A stretch of DNA of 64,000 nt from an uncultured Subdoligranulum sp. (GCA_902496185.1 CABUZX010000004.1:20001-84000), one strand, 5' to 3'; positions 34,564-44,360 are shown, counted from the first letter of the stretch. Numbers and translations: made by a program. The notes: generated by a model from the sequence alone, not told the origin.

Positions 34564-35034
34564 TTACTTGTGGTAGGGAGAATTATTGTTGATACCAAAC
34601 CCGCGATAAATTTGTTCTACAAGCACTACTCTAAACAATTGATGAGGTAGAGTTATTTTGCCAAAAGAAACCAAACAATCGGCGCGTTGTTTTACGGACT
34701 CGTCCACGCCGTGACTACTACCGATAACAAAGGTTGCTTTGCCAAAATCTATGGAAGCTTTTTTTAACAATTGCGCAAACTCGACGGAGTCCGTTTGTTT
34801 GCCGAGCCTATCCAGCACTATCGTCATGCCTTCCGCCTTTTTTAAAATAACCTTAGCTTCTTCCGCAAGGGCTTTTTGAATATCCGAAAAACTCTCGCCA
34901 CCAAGCCGAGATTCGGGGATTTCCTCAATACAAAAATCACAAAAGCGCGAAAGGCGTTTTTTGTATTCCGCAAGCGCTTTTTCAAAATAATCTTCTTTAA
35001 TTTTGCCAACGCAAAGAACTTTTATTTTTAACAT
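34564..35034 (-). CDS. rlmH: 23S rRNA (pseudouridine1915-N3)-methyltransferase
   Basis: This 156-residue SPOUT-class methyltransferase modifies pseudouridine 1915 in helix 69. Family segments are KIKVLCVGKIKEDYF, LDRLGKQTDSVEFA, FVIGSSHGVDESV (SAM-binding knot) and the C-terminal RVVLVEQIYRGFGI...YHK. Length is exactly typical. The ribosome binding site is weak. It lies downstream of walJ in the operon, a gene pairing common in Firmicutes. Confidence 0.95.
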   Translation of the reverse strand: MLKIKVLCVGKIKEDYFEKALAEYKKRLSRFCDFCIEEIPESRLGGESFSDIQKALAEEAKVILKKAEGMTIVLDRLGKQTDSVEFAQLLKKASIDFGKATFVIGSSHGVDESVKQRADCLVSFGKITLPHQLFRVVLVEQIYRGFGINNNSPYHK

Positions 35035-35058
35035 TTTTTATTATTCTTTATAAATTTG

Positions 35059-36042
35059 TCAACCGCCGATATTGCTTGACAAATTTGTAAGCCACATTAC
35101 CACGCAAGCCAATACGCCGGCAAAAAGAATCATCAAATCGGAAGTATTTTTGCCTTTTGTTTCCGTCTTTATTTGTTCGGCGTCAAGTACTTTTGAGTTT
35201 GTCGACACTGCCTGCTCCGTCGGTTGTTTTTGGACGTCGTTGTTTTTTGTGAGTTTTAAAAATCCCCACAACGACAAACCTGCAATCAAAAGCCCGACAA
35301 TTAAAAACAAATACCAATACTCGTAAATAAGCTCGTTGGCGTTTTGCTCGCCCATAATCAACGCGAGCAAAATAACCGCTATATTGTTTACAAAATGCAC
35401 CAACACCGTCGGATACAAACTGTCGGATTTAAGCGCTAACAGCGACAAAACGAAACCCATCACAAATTGATGCACCGTTTGCGCGGGGTTCATATGAAAT
35501 ATCATAAACAGCGCGCCACCAACAAGACAGGCAGGAATCAACCCGAGCGACTTTAGTCCTCCCGTTATTGCCCCACGAAAAAGTTGTTCTTCTGCAAAGG
35601 CGGGCAAAAGCCCCACCACCAAAACCAACAAAATTACCGTTGGCGCGTCGTTAGAAATAGGCACGTTGCTTTGCGGAAGGTAGCCAAAATACTCAAACGC
35701 CCGCAATATCCACATTTGGATAGGATTCATAAAGCAAAAAACGCCTACGCCCACCCCCAACGCGCACAACAACACCCACGGATTGGACTTGTTTTTTAAT
35801 GCAACGGCTTGAAAATAATCCACCTTTACAACGCGACAAAAAACCACTACCGCAACGATAAGTACCGCTTGCGAAATAACGTTTGCCCACCAAAAGCCAC
35901 CGTAAGAATACGTACCCGTTTCGTCATAAAAACCCAACAAGGGGTTAAGCAAAACAATCAATATAGACGCAACCAACATTGCGCCTATCGAAGTAGTAAA
36001 AAGCCTAAAAGCCTGTCCTTTTTGCAATTTGTCATTCAACAT
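35059..36042 (-). CDS. CPBP family intramembrane glutamic protease
   Basis: A 327-residue integral membrane protein with about eight hydrophobic segments. The CAAX-protease/bacteriocin-processing signature is present: EEQLFRGAI (motif 1), FMIFHMNPAQ (motif 2 histidine) and LVHFVNNIAV (motif 3). The C-terminus has a polar, low-complexity loop and one more membrane segment. The substrate is unknown; it is not near a bacteriocin cluster. Its start overlaps the walJ stop by 11 bases with GGAGG inside that gene. Confidence 0.85.
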   Translation of the reverse strand: MLNDKLQKGQAFRLFTTSIGAMLVASILIVLLNPLLGFYDETGTYSYGGFWWANVISQAVLIVAVVVFCRVVKVDYFQAVALKNKSNPWVLLCALGVGVGVFCFMNPIQMWILRAFEYFGYLPQSNVPISNDAPTVILLVLVVGLLPAFAEEQLFRGAITGGLKSLGLIPACLVGGALFMIFHMNPAQTVHQFVMGFVLSLLALKSDSLYPTVLVHFVNNIAVILLALIMGEQNANELIYEYWYLFLIVGLLIAGLSLWGFLKLTKNNDVQKQPTEQAVSTNSKVLDAEQIKTETKGKNTSDLMILFAGVLACVVMWLTNLSSNIGG

Positions 36043-36820
36043 TTACTTCCTTACCTCCGACAAACTGTCTAGCAATAAACAAATTGATGTCTCTACCTTC
36101 CGTCGCGCCCCTGCTTTTTAGTCTCGAAAGAGACTCGCCAAAGGCTATTTCTTCCGTATTGTTGTCCAAACTCAAATGTCCCAAAAACACGTTTTTTACG
36201 TTTAAATCGGGGAGTTTTGCCACCAACTCTCCCGCCCGCGCGTTGGACAAATGCCCTTTGTTGCCCAAGATACGCTTTTTTAACAAATAGGGGTAATTGC
36301 CCTCCGAAACCATTTTTACGTCGTGATTGCTTTCTATCAACACGGTATGGCAACCGTCAAAAAAACAAAGCAGTTTTTCTTCATCTACCTCGCCCGTATC
36401 CGTCACTATTGCAACGGAGCGCCCTTTGGTATCGGTCAGCTTGTATCCGCAACAAAAAACGGAGTCGTGACTGCAAGGAAAAAAATCTACGCTAAAGTCG
36501 TCAATACAAAAGGAGCGGTCAAAGCCAATCAGTTTGTTTTGCGTGGATAGTTTTTCCGCCACTGCAGATACGCACAATTCGTGCGCGTATACCTTTATTT
36601 TTGGGTTTGAGGACAACAAAACCTCCATACCGCCGATATGGTCGGAGTGCTCGTGCGTAACCAAAACGGCGTCCACGTCAAAGGGCGAAATACCGCAACT
36701 TTTTAGGGCAGGAAAAATTCTGCTCGCTCCACCGCCACAGTCTACTAAAACAGTGGTTTTGGGAGTTTTTATTACGGTGAGGTTGCCCCTACTACCGCTA
36801 TATTTGTTGCAGAATTTCAT
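36032..36820 (-). CDS. MBL-fold metallohydrolase, WalJ/YycJ type
   Basis: This 262-residue metallo-beta-lactamase-fold protein has the THEHSDHIGG metal site and the N-terminal FCNKYSGSRGNLTV, matching YycJ/WalJ (S)GSSGN. VLIESNHD and KGHLSNARAGEL are also family-like. In Firmicutes the family is linked to cell division and DNA replication timing and is thought to be an exonuclease-like enzyme. ATG at 36820 is used; GTG just before it at 36823 is an alternative with the better spacing. It is followed by CPBP and rlmH. Confidence 0.85.
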   Translation of the reverse strand: MKFCNKYSGSRGNLTVIKTPKTTVLVDCGGGASRIFPALKSCGISPFDVDAVLVTHEHSDHIGGMEVLLSSNPKIKVYAHELCVSAVAEKLSTQNKLIGFDRSFCIDDFSVDFFPCSHDSVFCCGYKLTDTKGRSVAIVTDTGEVDEEKLLCFFDGCHTVLIESNHDVKMVSEGNYPYLLKKRILGNKGHLSNARAGELVAKLPDLNVKNVFLGHLSLDNNTEEIAFGESLSRLKSRGATEGRDINLFIARQFVGGKEVNVE

Positions 36821-36855
36821 CACTTTTTTATCTCCGAGAGCTTTAGTCGTACTTG

Positions 36856-37953
36856 TTACACGTTGAAACGGAACAATACCACGTCGCCGTCTTTAACGAC
36901 GTATTCCTTACCTTCGCTACGGACTTTGCCCTTTTCCTTTGCGTTGTTGTAGTTTCCACACTCCAACAGCACTTCGTACGGAACAATCTCCGCGCGGATA
37001 AAGCCCTTTTCAAAGTCGCTGTGAATTTTGCCCGCCGCTTGAGGGGCTTTTGTCCCTTCCTTAATTGTCCAAGCGCGCGTTTCCTTTTCGCCGGCAGTAA
37101 GATAGCTAATAAGCCCCAAAAGCTTGTAACACTTTTTAATCAGTCTATTTAGACCGCTTTGCTCAATGCCGTATTCTTGCAAAAACATTTCCTGCTCGTC
37201 TTTAGAAAGCGCCGACAGCTCTTCCTCCACCTTTGCGCAAATAACCAACGTTTCGCTACCCTCTTTTTGGGCAATTTGCTCTACCTCCAAAACGTAAGGC
37301 AGTTGGTCTACGGATTTGCCAAGGTCCTTTTCCGCAATATTTCCCGCATAAATTACAGGTTTGGTAGTGAGCAAAAACAATCCGTCGATTGCTTCCCTTT
37401 GAGATTCGTCCGCAACGGCAAAACTCCTTGCGGGATTACCTTGCTCCAAGTGACTCAATAGCTCTGAAAAAAGTTGCGCGTCGGCAAGATATTTTTTGTC
37501 GCCCTTGCCTGCCGTCTTTGCTCGGTCAATTGCCTTGGATACCGTTTCTATATCGGCAAGAACGAGTTCGAGATTAATAATTTCTACGTCTCTCGACGGA
37601 TTTACGCTGTCTTCAACGTGAGTAACGTTGCTGTCGTCAAAACAACGTACGACATGAACGATAGCGTCCACCTCTCTAATGTGACTCAAAAATTTATTTC
37701 CCAGCCCTTCGCCCTTGCTTGCGCCCTTGACAAGCCCTGCTATGTCTACAAATTCAACAAACGCGGGAGTGATTTTTTTGCTGTCGTACAAACTGGCAAG
37801 CTTGTCTAATCTTTCGTCCGGTACGGCAACGACGCCCACGTTTGGCTCAATCGTGCAAAAGGGATAATTTGCAATCTGCGCGCCCGAATGAGTAATGGCG
37901 TTAAACAACGTACTTTTGCCTACGTTTGGCAAACCAACGACTCCTAATTTCAT
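36856..37953 (-). CDS. ychF: Redox-regulated ribosome-binding ATPase YchF
   Basis: This 365-residue Obg-family P-loop protein binds ATP and the ribosome. Motifs are GLPNVGKSTLFNAI, FVDIAGLVKGASKGEGLGNKFL and IVHVVRCF, and a C-terminal TGS-like domain ends in KDGDVVLFRFNV. Length and order are standard. GGAG lies a little far from the ATG. It is the first gene of a minus-strand group ychF-walJ-CPBP-rlmH-M14-tadA. Confidence 0.95.
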   Translation of the reverse strand: MKLGVVGLPNVGKSTLFNAITHSGAQIANYPFCTIEPNVGVVAVPDERLDKLASLYDSKKITPAFVEFVDIAGLVKGASKGEGLGNKFLSHIREVDAIVHVVRCFDDSNVTHVEDSVNPSRDVEIINLELVLADIETVSKAIDRAKTAGKGDKKYLADAQLFSELLSHLEQGNPARSFAVADESQREAIDGLFLLTTKPVIYAGNIAEKDLGKSVDQLPYVLEVEQIAQKEGSETLVICAKVEEELSALSKDEQEMFLQEYGIEQSGLNRLIKKCYKLLGLISYLTAGEKETRAWTIKEGTKAPQAAGKIHSDFEKGFIRAEIVPYEVLLECGNYNNAKEKGKVRSEGKEYVVKDGDVVLFRFNV

Positions 37954-38054
37954 AGTATAAAAAAATCTCCATATAATAAAATCGTAAAGTATACGCCAAA
38001 AAAGAAAAAAACAAGCCCTTTTTGCGTCTTTTTTTCAAATTTGCCGTATAAAAT

Positions 38055-38083
38055 ATTATACATTACCTTTTCGGTTTTGTAAA
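38055..38083 (-). promoter_or_regulatory. Promoter of the ychF gene group
   Basis: Minus strand: TTTACA (38078-38083), 17-base spacer, TATAAT (38055-38060). It leaves a leader of about 95 bases. The uppP start region lies on the other strand of the same interval. Confidence 0.6.
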
Positions 38084-38101
38084 CTAAGGAGCGTAATAAT
38101 T

Positions 38102-38860
38102 TTGACTGTTGTAGAAGGAATATTGCTTGGAATTTTGCAAGGTGCGACGGAATTTTTGCCAATCAGTAGTAGCGGACATTTAATGCTTGCGGAAAAACTT
38201 TTGGGTTGCCACGAAAATTTGTTTTTTAACGTTATGTTGCACGTCGGCACGCTTTTTGCCGTAATAACCGTTATGTGGAAATCCGTTTTTAAGATGATTT
38301 TTCGCCCATTTAGCGATATGCGCTTGGGTTTGGTAGCGCTTGCAAGTTTGCCTACTTTAGTCATTGCGGGATTGGTTGAGTTTTTCCTTCCACAATACTT
38401 TTTTAATTATTTTTTGCCTTTCGGTTTTTTGATAACAATGGCGTTGCTTTTGGCAACGCCCAACAAGCAATACAACCGACCGCTGTACGAAAAACCCTTT
38501 TTGCCGATATTTTTAACAGGCGTAGCGCAAGGCTTTGCGGTGCTACCCGGTATATCCCGAAGCGGAGCAACGTTAAGTATGCTCAATTTTTTCGGAATAA
38601 AAAAAGAGCAAAGCGCAGAATTTGTATTTTTGCTGTCTTTGCCCGTAATTTTGGGTGGAGCGTTGGTCGAAGGCTACAAAGCCTTTAAAGAGCCCGTCGT
38701 CACCGTTGAAATTTTGCCACTCGTATTGGGAGTAGTCTTTGCATACGTCGTTGGAGTAATCTGTTTGAAATTTTTAATCGGTTTAATCAAAAACAAAAGC
38801 CTAAAACCCTTTGCTTTTTATCTTTTGTTGCCCTTTTTGCTTTCGCTCGTTTTGCTTTAG
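38102..38860 (+). CDS. uppP: Undecaprenyl-diphosphatase
   Basis: This 252-residue membrane phosphatase recycles undecaprenyl diphosphate for cell wall synthesis and gives some bacitracin tolerance. Family motifs are GILQGATEFLPISSSGHL (residues ~9-26, the E and the SSSGH) and GVAQGFAVLPGISRSGAT. About eight hydrophobic segments follow the usual pattern. The start is TTG with AAGGAG upstream, and no ATG exists nearer the conserved N-terminus. It ends one base before the converging spoIIE stop. Confidence 0.95.
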   Translation: MTVVEGILLGILQGATEFLPISSSGHLMLAEKLLGCHENLFFNVMLHVGTLFAVITVMWKSVFKMIFRPFSDMRLGLVALASLPTLVIAGLVEFFLPQYFFNYFLPFGFLITMALLLATPNKQYNRPLYEKPFLPIFLTGVAQGFAVLPGISRSGATLSMLNFFGIKKEQSAEFVFLLSLPVILGGALVEGYKAFKEPVVTVEILPLVLGVVFAYVVGVICLKFLIGLIKNKSLKPFAFYLLLPFLLSLVLL

Positions 38861-38861
38861 T

Positions 38862-41141
38862 TTAAAAAACCTTTGCAACGATTACCGTCGTATCGTCCTT
38901 TGCCGTGCCGTTAGTTTTGCCAAGAGCTTGTTCTAAAAGATTGTGAGCTATTACTTCGGGATTTGTCAACTTGCAATCTCTTAAAAGCATTGCCGGCAAA
39001 TTTTTGTCGTCAAAAGAGTCCCAAAAACCGTCGCTTGCAAGCAAGACGAAATCACCTTCGCGCAAAACCTTTTTGGTGATGGTCGGCTGAATTTCCTCCA
39101 CTATACCAACCGGTAGGCTTGCCCCCTCGATAAAGGTAACGGATTCTCCCGTTTTGACTAATCCGCTAGGCGCGCCCAACTTAATAAAATCGGCAAGTCC
39201 GTTTTTGAGATCCACCACACATATATCCACCGCCGTAAAAACTTCGCTATTGACGGCAGTAAGCAATTTATTTATGCAGTTAAAAATCAAATCGTTGTCA
39301 AACCCCGCCCTATAAAAGTTTTCTATCAATCCAATAGCGGTAGAAGAAGCTTGTTCTGCGCGTTCGCCACTGCCCATTCCGTCGCAAAGCGCAATTAGAT
39401 ACTTGCCCATAGGCAACTTTAAAAAACTATACGTGTCTCCGCTGATTTCACTACCCGTTTTTGCAACCTTTGCAATACCTACCGACATATCAAAACGGTA
39501 TTCTTGCGAAAAATAAAGCATACACCAATCGTCTTGAGAAAGAGACTCTTTTGCGCAACAAAACAGCGGGGTGGCGCAAACCTTACTTATTACGTCGGCT
39601 ATTTGCGGTTTGTCGGCGTCTCTTTTGTCTACCACAACGGCAACGGAAAAACTGTCGTTTTCGCAAAAAATCACCGCTTCCTTTACCAAAATGTTGTAAA
39701 AAGTCAATTGTTCCAAAAGTATTTTTTCCTTTTCGGTATCAAAGCCGACGGTACTTCTGCTATCCTTTGACAACGCCAACATTACCTTGCCTATTCCGTC
39801 GGAGACTGACGCCAACAACGCCCTACTGTTGTCGTAACTGCTATTTACTAAATAATACTGTTTGTAGTTTGAAACTTCGGTATTTGCCGACGACAAAACA
39901 CTGCTCGTTCGCATACATTTTGAGGTCAGTTCTTGAGGCAAGTCCAAAAGCGAAATGCGCCCCCTGTCTATACCGCAGTTTACCAGCGTTTCAAAACAAG
40001 TTTGCGTTGCCTTGGCGTTTTCGCGCCAGCATTTTGCGCGTCCCGGACAATCCTTGCATGCGTTGTTTATTATTTCGTTGGAAATAGCAAAAACCGCGTC
40101 GTTTGGTTCTAACACCCCGCGCGTCAGACTCTTGAAAGAGCGTTCCATAGAAAAAAACACTTCCGAAAGGTCGTACAACCTGCGTGAAAAATTTACTCTC
40201 ATGCGGTTGACTATTTGGCGCGGAGAATAAAGGTTGGTATCAAACCCCAAAAAGTTTTTAACTCGTTCCAACGCCCTTTTGGGCAAAAGACAAAAACACG
40301 CGCAACCAACAAACACCGCAATTAACACCGCCGTAGTGGCGTTTTGGTATAGCTCAAAAAAGTAAGCTATTGCAACTTGCGTCAACAGCAACGCCGATAC
40401 CGACAAAAAACGGCTTACTCCAACGAAGGCAACGGCAACCGCCGTCCACAGTACAAAAACCATAGGAGTAACCAACAAACCGCTTGCAAGCATTTCGCCA
40501 AAACCCAGACAAGTTGCCGTCAAAAACGCGCCACCTGCCCCAAAACAGTACAAGGTAAGCGGAATTAAAAATCCCGCAACGGGCAAAAGCAAGTTTACGC
40601 CGTAAACTTCTATCAGCGCCAAACCGCGAAACAATGCGGTACACACCAAAAAAATACAAACGTTTTCGTCTGCCCCCGACTTGTATTTAAGACCTCTTAC
40701 AAAAACTGCGCGAAAAGAAAAAATACACAAATATGCAAAGGCAATACCCACCAAAAAACACACCGCGTATTTGAGCGTGTTTGTTTTGTCAAAGTGATAC
40801 GCAAAATACAAGACGTTTGCCAAAACCATATACAACAACAGCCACCATTTGCCTATTTTTTTTGCGCTGTACGAATAAAAAAACGTCGTAATAACCAATA
40901 CCAAAGCTTGCGAAAAAGCAATTAGTCCACCCCACAAGCCGTCCATAAACCCGCTTGCCACAAACAGCAACGACGGGATAATTCTACGGTGGCAATACAA
41001 ACACCCCACAAACAAGCCGAAAGCAAGATTGCCTAACAAGTTTTCCCCTTGTCGCAAAAGCAAAAAAGCCACGCCAATTGCAAAAAATATCAAAATTTCG
41101 CGTCCTACGTCTTTTTTTGTCGGTTTTATCGAGTTTTCCAT
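38862..41141 (-). CDS. spoIIE: Stage II sporulation protein E (SpoIIE) phosphatase
   Basis: This 759-residue protein has ~10 hydrophobic segments in residues 10-290, a central oligomerisation region with cysteines (ACKDCPGRAKCWRE), and a C-terminal PP2C-type phosphatase domain (SGDTYSFLKLPMGK, ALCDGMGSGERA, LASDGFWDS, KDDTTVIVAKVF). SpoIIE dephosphorylates SpoIIAA to release sigma-F in the forespore and acts at the division septum. AGGGGGG precedes the ATG. It follows sigE after only 44 bases, which is not its usual genomic place. Confidence 0.93.
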   Translation of the reverse strand: MENSIKPTKKDVGREILIFFAIGVAFLLLRQGENLLGNLAFGLFVGCLYCHRRIIPSLLFVASGFMDGLWGGLIAFSQALVLVITTFFYSYSAKKIGKWWLLLYMVLANVLYFAYHFDKTNTLKYAVCFLVGIAFAYLCIFSFRAVFVRGLKYKSGADENVCIFLVCTALFRGLALIEVYGVNLLLPVAGFLIPLTLYCFGAGGAFLTATCLGFGEMLASGLLVTPMVFVLWTAVAVAFVGVSRFLSVSALLLTQVAIAYFFELYQNATTAVLIAVFVGCACFCLLPKRALERVKNFLGFDTNLYSPRQIVNRMRVNFSRRLYDLSEVFFSMERSFKSLTRGVLEPNDAVFAISNEIINNACKDCPGRAKCWRENAKATQTCFETLVNCGIDRGRISLLDLPQELTSKCMRTSSVLSSANTEVSNYKQYYLVNSSYDNSRALLASVSDGIGKVMLALSKDSRSTVGFDTEKEKILLEQLTFYNILVKEAVIFCENDSFSVAVVVDKRDADKPQIADVISKVCATPLFCCAKESLSQDDWCMLYFSQEYRFDMSVGIAKVAKTGSEISGDTYSFLKLPMGKYLIALCDGMGSGERAEQASSTAIGLIENFYRAGFDNDLIFNCINKLLTAVNSEVFTAVDICVVDLKNGLADFIKLGAPSGLVKTGESVTFIEGASLPVGIVEEIQPTITKKVLREGDFVLLASDGFWDSFDDKNLPAMLLRDCKLTNPEVIAHNLLEQALGKTNGTAKDDTTVIVAKVF

Positions 41142-41185
41142 TTGTCGCCCCCCCTAAAACATCTATCTTGTTTTTATTTTTTTGT

Positions 41186-41881
41186 TTAAAACATTTTGCC
41201 TATTTCCTTTTTAAGCCTTGAGATTATTTTTTTTTCCAATCGGGAAATATACGATTGCGAAATTCCCAAAAGGTCGGCTACTTCCTTTTGAGTACGCTCT
41301 TGCCCGCCGTCCAAGCCAAAACGTAAATCTACGATTTTTCTTTCACGAGCGGTAAGTTTTTTTAAGCCCTCGCCAAGCAGTTGTTTTTCTACCGTTGTTT
41401 CAAGATTTTTAAAGATTAAATCATTGTCCGTGCCCAAAACGTCCCCCAACAATAATTCGTTGCCTTCGCCGTCAACGTTTAACGGCTCGTCTAACGAAAC
41501 CTCCGTCTTTGTGCGTATGGTTTTGCGTAAATACATAAGAATTTCGTTTTCGATACAACGGCTTGCAAAAGTGGCAAGCTTTATCTTTTTTTCTGGATCA
41601 AAACCGTTTACGGCTTTGATTAAACCGATAGTGCCGATACTGATTAGATCCTCGGTATCAACGCCGGTGTTTTCAAACTTTTTTGCAATGTATATTACCA
41701 ACCGCAAATTGTGCTCAATGAGTATTTCTCTACTTTTGGCGTCTCCGTTTTTTGCTAAAACGGCGTATTGTTGCTCCTCTTCTGGCGTCAAGGGCGTAGG
41801 TAATGCTTCCGCGCCACAGATGTACGCCACCAATTTTTTGCCAAACAACAATCTAACCGCTTTTTTCAACAACGCTATCAT
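41186..41881 (-). CDS. sigE: Sporulation sigma factor SigE (mother cell)
   Basis: A 231-residue sigma-70 family factor made as pro-sigma-E. The N-terminal ~20 residues ([20 protein letters not shown]) form the membrane-associated pro-sequence removed by SpoIIGA. Region 2 is [29 protein letters not shown], and region 4 has a helix-turn-helix ([20 protein letters not shown]). Its start overlaps the spoIIGA stop (ATGA). It drives early mother-cell genes during sporulation. Confidence 0.94.
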   Translation of the reverse strand: MIALLKKAVRLLFGKKLVAYICGAEALPTPLTPEEEQQYAVLAKNGDAKSREILIEHNLRLVIYIAKKFENTGVDTEDLISIGTIGLIKAVNGFDPEKKIKLATFASRCIENEILMYLRKTIRTKTEVSLDEPLNVDGEGNELLLGDVLGTDNDLIFKNLETTVEKQLLGEGLKKLTARERKIVDLRFGLDGGQERTQKEVADLLGISQSYISRLEKKIISRLKKEIGKMF

Positions 41882-42699
41882 ACTATTCCCTCCGTCAAAA
41901 ACAAATTAACCAACACGTCAAAACCGTTTCCACAGGCGTTGCCAAACGCCAAAAGACTTTCTTTGGGCTCTCCGTCAATACAAAACCTATCGGCCTCAAA
42001 GACCACCGTTTGCGCCTTGCCGTCAACCGTCACAAAATCAACGTAGTGCATATTTTTAGGCGGACGTCCAACGCAAACTGCTTGCGCCAACAACTCTTTG
42101 AGAATTTTTGTTTCGGGACAAATACACAAAAAACAAACGGGCTTTCCTCCGTCAACGAGACTGTTTCCCGAGTCGAAAATACCTTGTAGCTCCAAAGTTT
42201 TTCCAAACAAAGTCAAGGAAACCCTGCACCCGAATTTTTTGAGTTTTTTTTGCTTGTTTATTTCTAAAACAAATCCTTTTAAAAACCCCAAAAAAAACAA
42301 AACCCCAAGGCAAATTAATCCAAACGGAACTTGCGAAACGTAAGATAATGTGGCTCCCGCCAAAAAGTCAATCTTAAACAAATAAAAAACACCTATCAAC
42401 GTACCGCCGGCAACAAACGTCAAAAACAAAAACACCGCCGACGACGCAATCCACTTTTTTACGTTTTTTGTAGCAAAAGCAACACAGCAAATGGAAACGA
42501 ACAAAATTAATTTTGCAACAATCCCCCATAACGCGCCGTTTAAAAGCGAAACCCCTACCGCGCCTATGCTACCTACGCACGCGCCCAACCATATTCTAAA
42601 GGTTTTAACTTTGATTTTTGTCAACTTTGCCGTCACAAAAAGCAACAACCAGTCAAAAAAAAGGTTGTCCGCCAAGACGTACTCAAGATAGACTTTCAT
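41878..42699 (-). CDS. spoIIGA: Sigma-E processing peptidase SpoIIGA
   Basis: A 273-residue aspartic protease with five N-terminal membrane segments (residues ~5-150) and a C-terminal protease half carrying [14 protein letters not shown], the DSG active-site motif. It cleaves pro-sigma-E after a forespore signal. The frame opens to 42717, but [17 protein letters not shown] at 42699 matches the family start. No ribosome binding site precedes that ATG. Confidence 0.9.
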   Translation of the reverse strand: MKVYLEYVLADNLFFDWLLLFVTAKLTKIKVKTFRIWLGACVGSIGAVGVSLLNGALWGIVAKLILFVSICCVAFATKNVKKWIASSAVFLFLTFVAGGTLIGVFYLFKIDFLAGATLSYVSQVPFGLICLGVLFFLGFLKGFVLEINKQKKLKKFGCRVSLTLFGKTLELQGIFDSGNSLVDGGKPVCFLCICPETKILKELLAQAVCVGRPPKNMHYVDFVTVDGKAQTVVFEADRFCIDGEPKESLLAFGNACGNGFDVLVNLFLTEGIV

Positions 42700-42705
42700 A
42701 CAAAA

Positions 42706-42750
42706 AGCATAAAGCATTATTAAGACTACAACAAAGATACTTTTGTCGAT
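42706..42750 (-). promoter_or_regulatory. Possible spoIIG promoter with Spo0A-like box
   Basis: Minus strand: TTGTTG (42729-42734), 17-base spacer, TATGCT (42706-42711), then six bases and the spoIIGA ATG. On the plus strand TTGTCGAT (42743-42750) is one base from the Spo0A box TTGTCGAA. The positions suit Spo0A control of spoIIG as known in Bacillus, but both boxes are weak. Confidence 0.35.
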
Positions 42751-42831
42751 ATTTGAAAAATTTAATCAAAACGATTTACAAATCAAAAATTACAAGTTAA
42801 ACTAAACGTACTTAAACTTACGGAGTTTACA

Positions 42832-43419
42832 ATGGATCAAAAAACAAAAAATTTTTTTAACGCTGTGAGCGAAATAGCTCTTTTTAATATGGAAGCGCAC
42901 CCGCAAATGCTTACGGGCGCATTGCAACAAGCAATTAACTACGACTTTGACATTGCCGTCAGTTTGTGGGAGTTTTATCTCGAAAAGTACGAAACGGTTT
43001 TTTTAAAGGTCAAAAAAACAAACCAATGCTTGTCTATTGATGCGTTGGAAGTTTTTTTGCAAAAGTCTGAACAAAAAACCACCAAGGCTATTTGTTCAAG
43101 CGCGATTTTAAAAAAATATCTGCTTGGCGAAAGTGACGTTGCTTTTAGTCCTTATGTAATCAACTACGTCGTTTCCGCCGTTATTGCAGGCAAAATGGAG
43201 ACGGCGGACGTGTTTGTTAAATCTTTACTCAAGCACGAAAAATTTGGCAAAATTTGGATGGAAATTTTGTCCCAAACAAGAGAAAAACTGCTTGCAAAAC
43301 ATCACGGCGCGACTTTAAAACTGCCACCCAAAACGACTAATTACTTTAACTCTTACGCCCAAAAAATCAAATCGTCGGAAAAAGCCGTCTTGCTCCAACG
43401 CATTAAGGAACTTTCTTAA
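42832..43419 (+). CDS. Hypothetical helical protein
   Basis: A 195-residue protein with no membrane segment, rich in helix-forming residues; I do not recognise a family. Repeated helical hairpins (MLTGALQQAINYDFDIAVSL, VVSAVIAGKMETADVFVKSL) suggest a TPR- or HEAT-like scaffold. CGGAG precedes the ATG. It is followed 16 bases later by a phosphatase gene on the same strand, probably in one transcript. Confidence 0.6.
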   Translation: MDQKTKNFFNAVSEIALFNMEAHPQMLTGALQQAINYDFDIAVSLWEFYLEKYETVFLKVKKTNQCLSIDALEVFLQKSEQKTTKAICSSAILKKYLLGESDVAFSPYVINYVVSAVIAGKMETADVFVKSLLKHEKFGKIWMEILSQTREKLLAKHHGATLKLPPKTTNYFNSYAQKIKSSEKAVLLQRIKELS

Positions 43420-43434
43420 GCACAAACAAAAATT

Positions 43435-44136
43435 ATGATATACGTTACTTCTGACCTTCACGGATATTCCTTGCAAAAGTTTAAAAGCCTGCTTGACAAA
43501 GCAGGCTTTTGTGACGACGACTTTTTGTACGTTTTGGGTGACGTAATAGATCGTGGCGAAAACTCCGTAGAGCTACTTACGTGGCTAATGAATTGCCCCA
43601 ACGCTCAACTCATTTTGGGCAACCACGAAAAAATGTTACTTGACTGCGCGTTTTTGTTTGAAGAAGTCACCAATGACTCACTCGACTCTCTTTCAATGGA
43701 CAAGTTGCTAAACTATCAAAGATGGCTTTCAAACGGCGCAAAACCCACTCTCGACGCCTTTAAAAAATTGTACCGAATTACTCTACGCGATATTTTAGAC
43801 TATATTTTAGACGCGCCTCTTTACGCTTGCGTTTCCGTAAACGACAAAAACTTTTTGCTCGTCCATAGTGGATTAAACGGATTTCGCTCGGACAAAAAAA
43901 TATCGCAATATACCGAACACGACTTGTTGTGGACGAGACCGGATTTAAACACCGCCTACTCAGACAAATTTGTCACCGTGTTTGGTCATACCCCAACTTG
44001 TTTGTTTGGATCTCAATACAAGGGCAAAATGCTAAAAACGGATACTTGGATAGACGTAGATACCGGCTCGGCGTGCGGATTTGCGCCAATGCTCTTGCGC
44101 CTTGACGATATGAAAGAATTTTACATAGACGACTGA
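43435..44136 (+). CDS. PPP-family serine/threonine phosphatase or ApaH-like metallophosphoesterase
   Basis: A 233-residue two-metal phosphoesterase. The five signature motifs are in order: SDLHG (residues ~6-10), LGDVIDRG, LGNHEKM, LVHSGLNG and FGHTPT. This matches bacterial PPP phosphatases (PrpE/PrpA-like) and is related to diadenosine tetraphosphatase; the substrate cannot be told. No ribosome binding site is obvious. It probably is the second gene of a unit with the hypothetical protein upstream. Confidence 0.85.
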   Translation: MIYVTSDLHGYSLQKFKSLLDKAGFCDDDFLYVLGDVIDRGENSVELLTWLMNCPNAQLILGNHEKMLLDCAFLFEEVTNDSLDSLSMDKLLNYQRWLSNGAKPTLDAFKKLYRITLRDILDYILDAPLYACVSVNDKNFLLVHSGLNGFRSDKKISQYTEHDLLWTRPDLNTAYSDKFVTVFGHTPTCLFGSQYKGKMLKTDTWIDVDTGSACGFAPMLLRLDDMKEFYIDD

Positions 44137-44210
44137 CGAAAAAAACTTTACCTTAAATTTTATGATTTTTGACAAAAAAACAGTCAAAATTCTCAAAAAA
44201 CAAACAAAAT

Positions 44211-44254
44211 AAAAAGAATAACGCCCCACCAAAAAATCCGTTATTCTTTTTTTA
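44211..44254 (+). terminator. Terminator after the phosphatase gene
   Basis: The stem AAAAAGAATAACG/CGTTATTCTTTTT is followed by a T-run. Confidence 0.82.
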
Positions 44255-44305
44255 GTTTGTATTTAATTAGTTTTGCGACAATCGAAGTTTATGTTTTTAT
44301 CGTAC

Positions 44306-44348
44306 TGCACAAATTTGTGCAAGTCAAGCATTTTGCACAAATTTGTAC
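44306..44348 (+). promoter_or_regulatory. Tandem palindromic operators of the small XRE repressor
   Basis: TGCACAAATTTGTGCA (44306-44321) is a perfect 16-bp palindrome. A second site, TGCACAAATTTGTAC (44334-44348), is centred 28 bp downstream and abuts the -10 TATAAT (44349-44354). The arrangement is that of an autoregulated HTH repressor. Confidence 0.7.
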
Positions 44349-44360
44349 TATAATACAAGT

